Below are positions 5,435 to 6,657 of a DNA stretch of 6,657 nucleotides, piece by piece. Source of the stretch: Paracoccaceae bacterium (lineage in GTDB: Bacteria; Pseudomonadota; Alphaproteobacteria; Rhodobacterales; Rhodobacteraceae). The stretch is taken from positions 1 through 6,657 of the forward strand of contig RFUP01000125.1 of assembly GCA_009922885.1 (NCBI GenBank), read 5' to 3'. Every line of letters starts with the position of its first letter. The stretch's first letter is position 1. The notes under the pieces were generated by a model, which was not told the DNA's origin, ran no database searches, and worked only from the letters and a program-made list of their open reading frames with translations. A program made the position numbers and the translations under genes.

Positions 5435-6657
5435 TTAACGGCTCCGCATCAGGCGAAGGGTGTCTTGCGAGGGCAGACCATCTGGCGTGGCGCCACGGGA
5501 TTGCTGGTAGGCTTGGATTGCGGCAATGGTGTTTGGGCCGATGATCCCGTCGACCTTCTCCAACCCATAGCCCGCCGCGATCAGACGGCGCTGCAATTCC
5601 ATCTTTTCCTCGAAGGACAAAGGCGCATAGCCGCGCGGCCAAGGGGCTTGAATCTCTGGCCCACCTGCCAACCTGTCGGAAAGATGGCCAATACCCATCA
5701 CATAGGCATCGGCATTATTGTATCTCGATATCACTTTGAAATTATCAAAGATCAGGAAAGCCGGCCCGTTCATGCCCGCAGGCAGAAAAACCGAAGCCGC
5801 GCCGTAGTTCTTCACCGCCCGCCCGTTCAAGCCGACGACGCCCATCTTGGCCCACTCGGCGGGTGATTTCTTGATCTTCTTCGACGCGTTGCCGGACTTG
5901 AACCCTTTGGGCAAACGCACCTCGACGCCCCACGGCTGCCCTTTCTTCCAGCCATGGCGGGCGAGATAAGCGGCGGTTGAGGCGAGCGCATCGGCGGGAT
6001 CGTCCGACCAGATATCGCGCCGTCCGTCGCCCGTGAAATCAACTGCATAAGCGAGGTAGGAGGTCGGGATGAACTGGGTATGACCCATCGCCCCGGCCCA
6101 TGATCCCATCATCTTCGCCGCCGGAATATCGCCCGATTGCAGGATTTGCAGCGCGGCTGTGAGTTGCTTCTCAAAAAACGCGCCACGCCGCCCGTCATAG
6201 GCCAGAGAGGCCAACGCCTCGATCACGTTGAAAGTGCCGCGCCGCTCGCCATAGGTGCTTTCCATGCCCCAGACGGCCACCACGACTTCCTTCTCGACGC
6301 CGAATTTCGCCTCGATCCCTTGCAGGGTCCGCGCGTGTTGGCGCAACGCGGCCTGACCATTCTTCACGCGGATCGGAGAGGCGGCGGAATCGAGATAATC
6401 CCAGATTTCCCGTTTGAATTCCGATTGGTTACGGTCTTTTCCGATGACTTCCGCATTGTAGGAAACGCCGCGAAAGGCCTGATCAAGCACCCCGCGCGAG
6501 ACACCCTGCTTCTGGGCGCGGGCCTTGTAGCCCTCGATCCAAGCCTCGAATGACGCGGATTTGGAAGAGACGGTAACGCGGGCTTCGGGGCGAAGCGAGG
6601 CATCTGGGGCATTGGCCAAAGCGGGGCCACAGAGAAGGGCCCCCGCGAGGAGGAAGA
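5435..6657 (-). CDS. Lytic murein transglycosylase, MltB family with peptidoglycan-binding domain (5' end cut)
   Basis: This secreted enzyme cleaves the MurNAc-GlcNAc bond of peptidoglycan with formation of a 1,6-anhydro ring, in wall remodelling and turnover. A TTG at 6619-6617 looks like a start but is a Leu codon inside a signal peptide. The frame stays open to the window edge and reads FLLAGALLCGPALA before NAPDA, a hydrophobic core with a likely signal peptidase I site. The true start and the basic N-region lie outside. Counting from that TTG, the SLT_2-type catalytic domain covers about 22-320. It holds the catalytic Glu in WGMESTYG (E120, bases 6260-6262), then SWAGAMGHTQFIPTSY and an EF-hand-like DFTGDGRRDIW (D194 onward) that corresponds to the calcium loop of E. 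coli Slt35. A PG_binding_1-type domain (about 336-392) closes the protein. The Cys is not in a proper lipobox (ALLC), so a lipoprotein is unlikely. The gene converges on cobO with a 49-base gap. Confidence 0.95.
   Translation of the reverse strand, partial: FLLAGALLCGPALANAPDASLRPEARVTVSSKSASFEAWIEGYKARAQKQGVSRGVLDQAFRGVSYNAEVIGKDRNQSEFKREIWDYLDSAASPIRVKNGQAALRQHARTLQGIEAKFGVEKEVVVAVWGMESTYGERRGTFNVIEALASLAYDGRRGAFFEKQLTAALQILQSGDIPAAKMMGSWAGAMGHTQFIPTSYLAYAVDFTGDGRRDIWSDDPADALASTAAYLARHGWKKGQPWGVEVRLPKGFKSGNASKKIKKSPAEWAKMGVVGLNGRAVKNYGAASVFLPAGMNGPAFLIFDNFKVISRYNNADAYVMGIGHLSDRLAGGPEIQAPWPRGYAPLSFEEKMELQRRLIAAGYGLEKVDGIIGPNTIAAIQAYQQSRGATPDGLPSQDTLRLMRSR

Noticed and set aside
6629..6640. 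Lipoprotein signal (ALLC) in the transglycosylase
   Set aside because: The residue before Cys is Leu, not the small residue a lipobox needs, and a normal signal peptidase I site follows.
1..6657. Mobile element, prophage, CRISPR array, tRNA or toxin-antitoxin genes
   Set aside because: No transposase, integrase, spaced direct repeats, tRNA-like fold or small coupled gene pair was found, and nearly all of the window is covered by well-defined genes.

Overview
The window looks like a chromosomal segment of an alphaproteobacterium, most likely a member of the Rhodobacteraceae. The DNA is GC-rich with strongly G/C-biased third codon positions. The proteins resemble those of that group: a PotABCD-type ABC importer, a CobA/CobO-class corrinoid adenosyltransferase, and an MltB-type transglycosylase carrying a peptidoglycan-binding domain. 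The taxonomic call is inference from protein style and codon usage. No rRNA or other marker gene is present.

From the left edge to about 5.4 kb, six genes run on the + strand and look like one transcription unit. They are the C-terminal end of an ABC transporter ATPase (1-522), a periplasmic solute-binding protein (623-1696), two inner-membrane permeases (1775-3019 and 3023-3976), a short-chain dehydrogenase/reductase that overlaps the second permease by 4 bases (3973-4761), and cobO (4783-5385). A hairpin after the binding-protein gene probably lowers transcription into the permease genes. A strong intrinsic terminator (5390-5414) closes the unit.

On the - strand, converging on cobO, lies a secreted lytic murein transglycosylase (5435-6657). 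Its first codons lie beyond the right edge.

The transporter belongs by family to the spermidine/putrescine-type importers. However, an eye alignment of the binding protein with E. coli PotD suggests that several polyamine-contacting residues are replaced, so the substrate is better left open. The SDR is translationally coupled to the importer and may oxidise or reduce what is imported. CobO makes adenosylated corrinoids for vitamin B12 biosynthesis. Whether its place at the end of this operon is functional or incidental cannot be decided here.

I see no mobile element, CRISPR array, tRNA or rRNA, and no stretch over 300 bases lacks a gene. The region is mostly ordinary housekeeping and transport. 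The points worth following are the unassigned substrate, the unusual periplasmic insertions in both permeases, and the transporter-SDR-cobO linkage.
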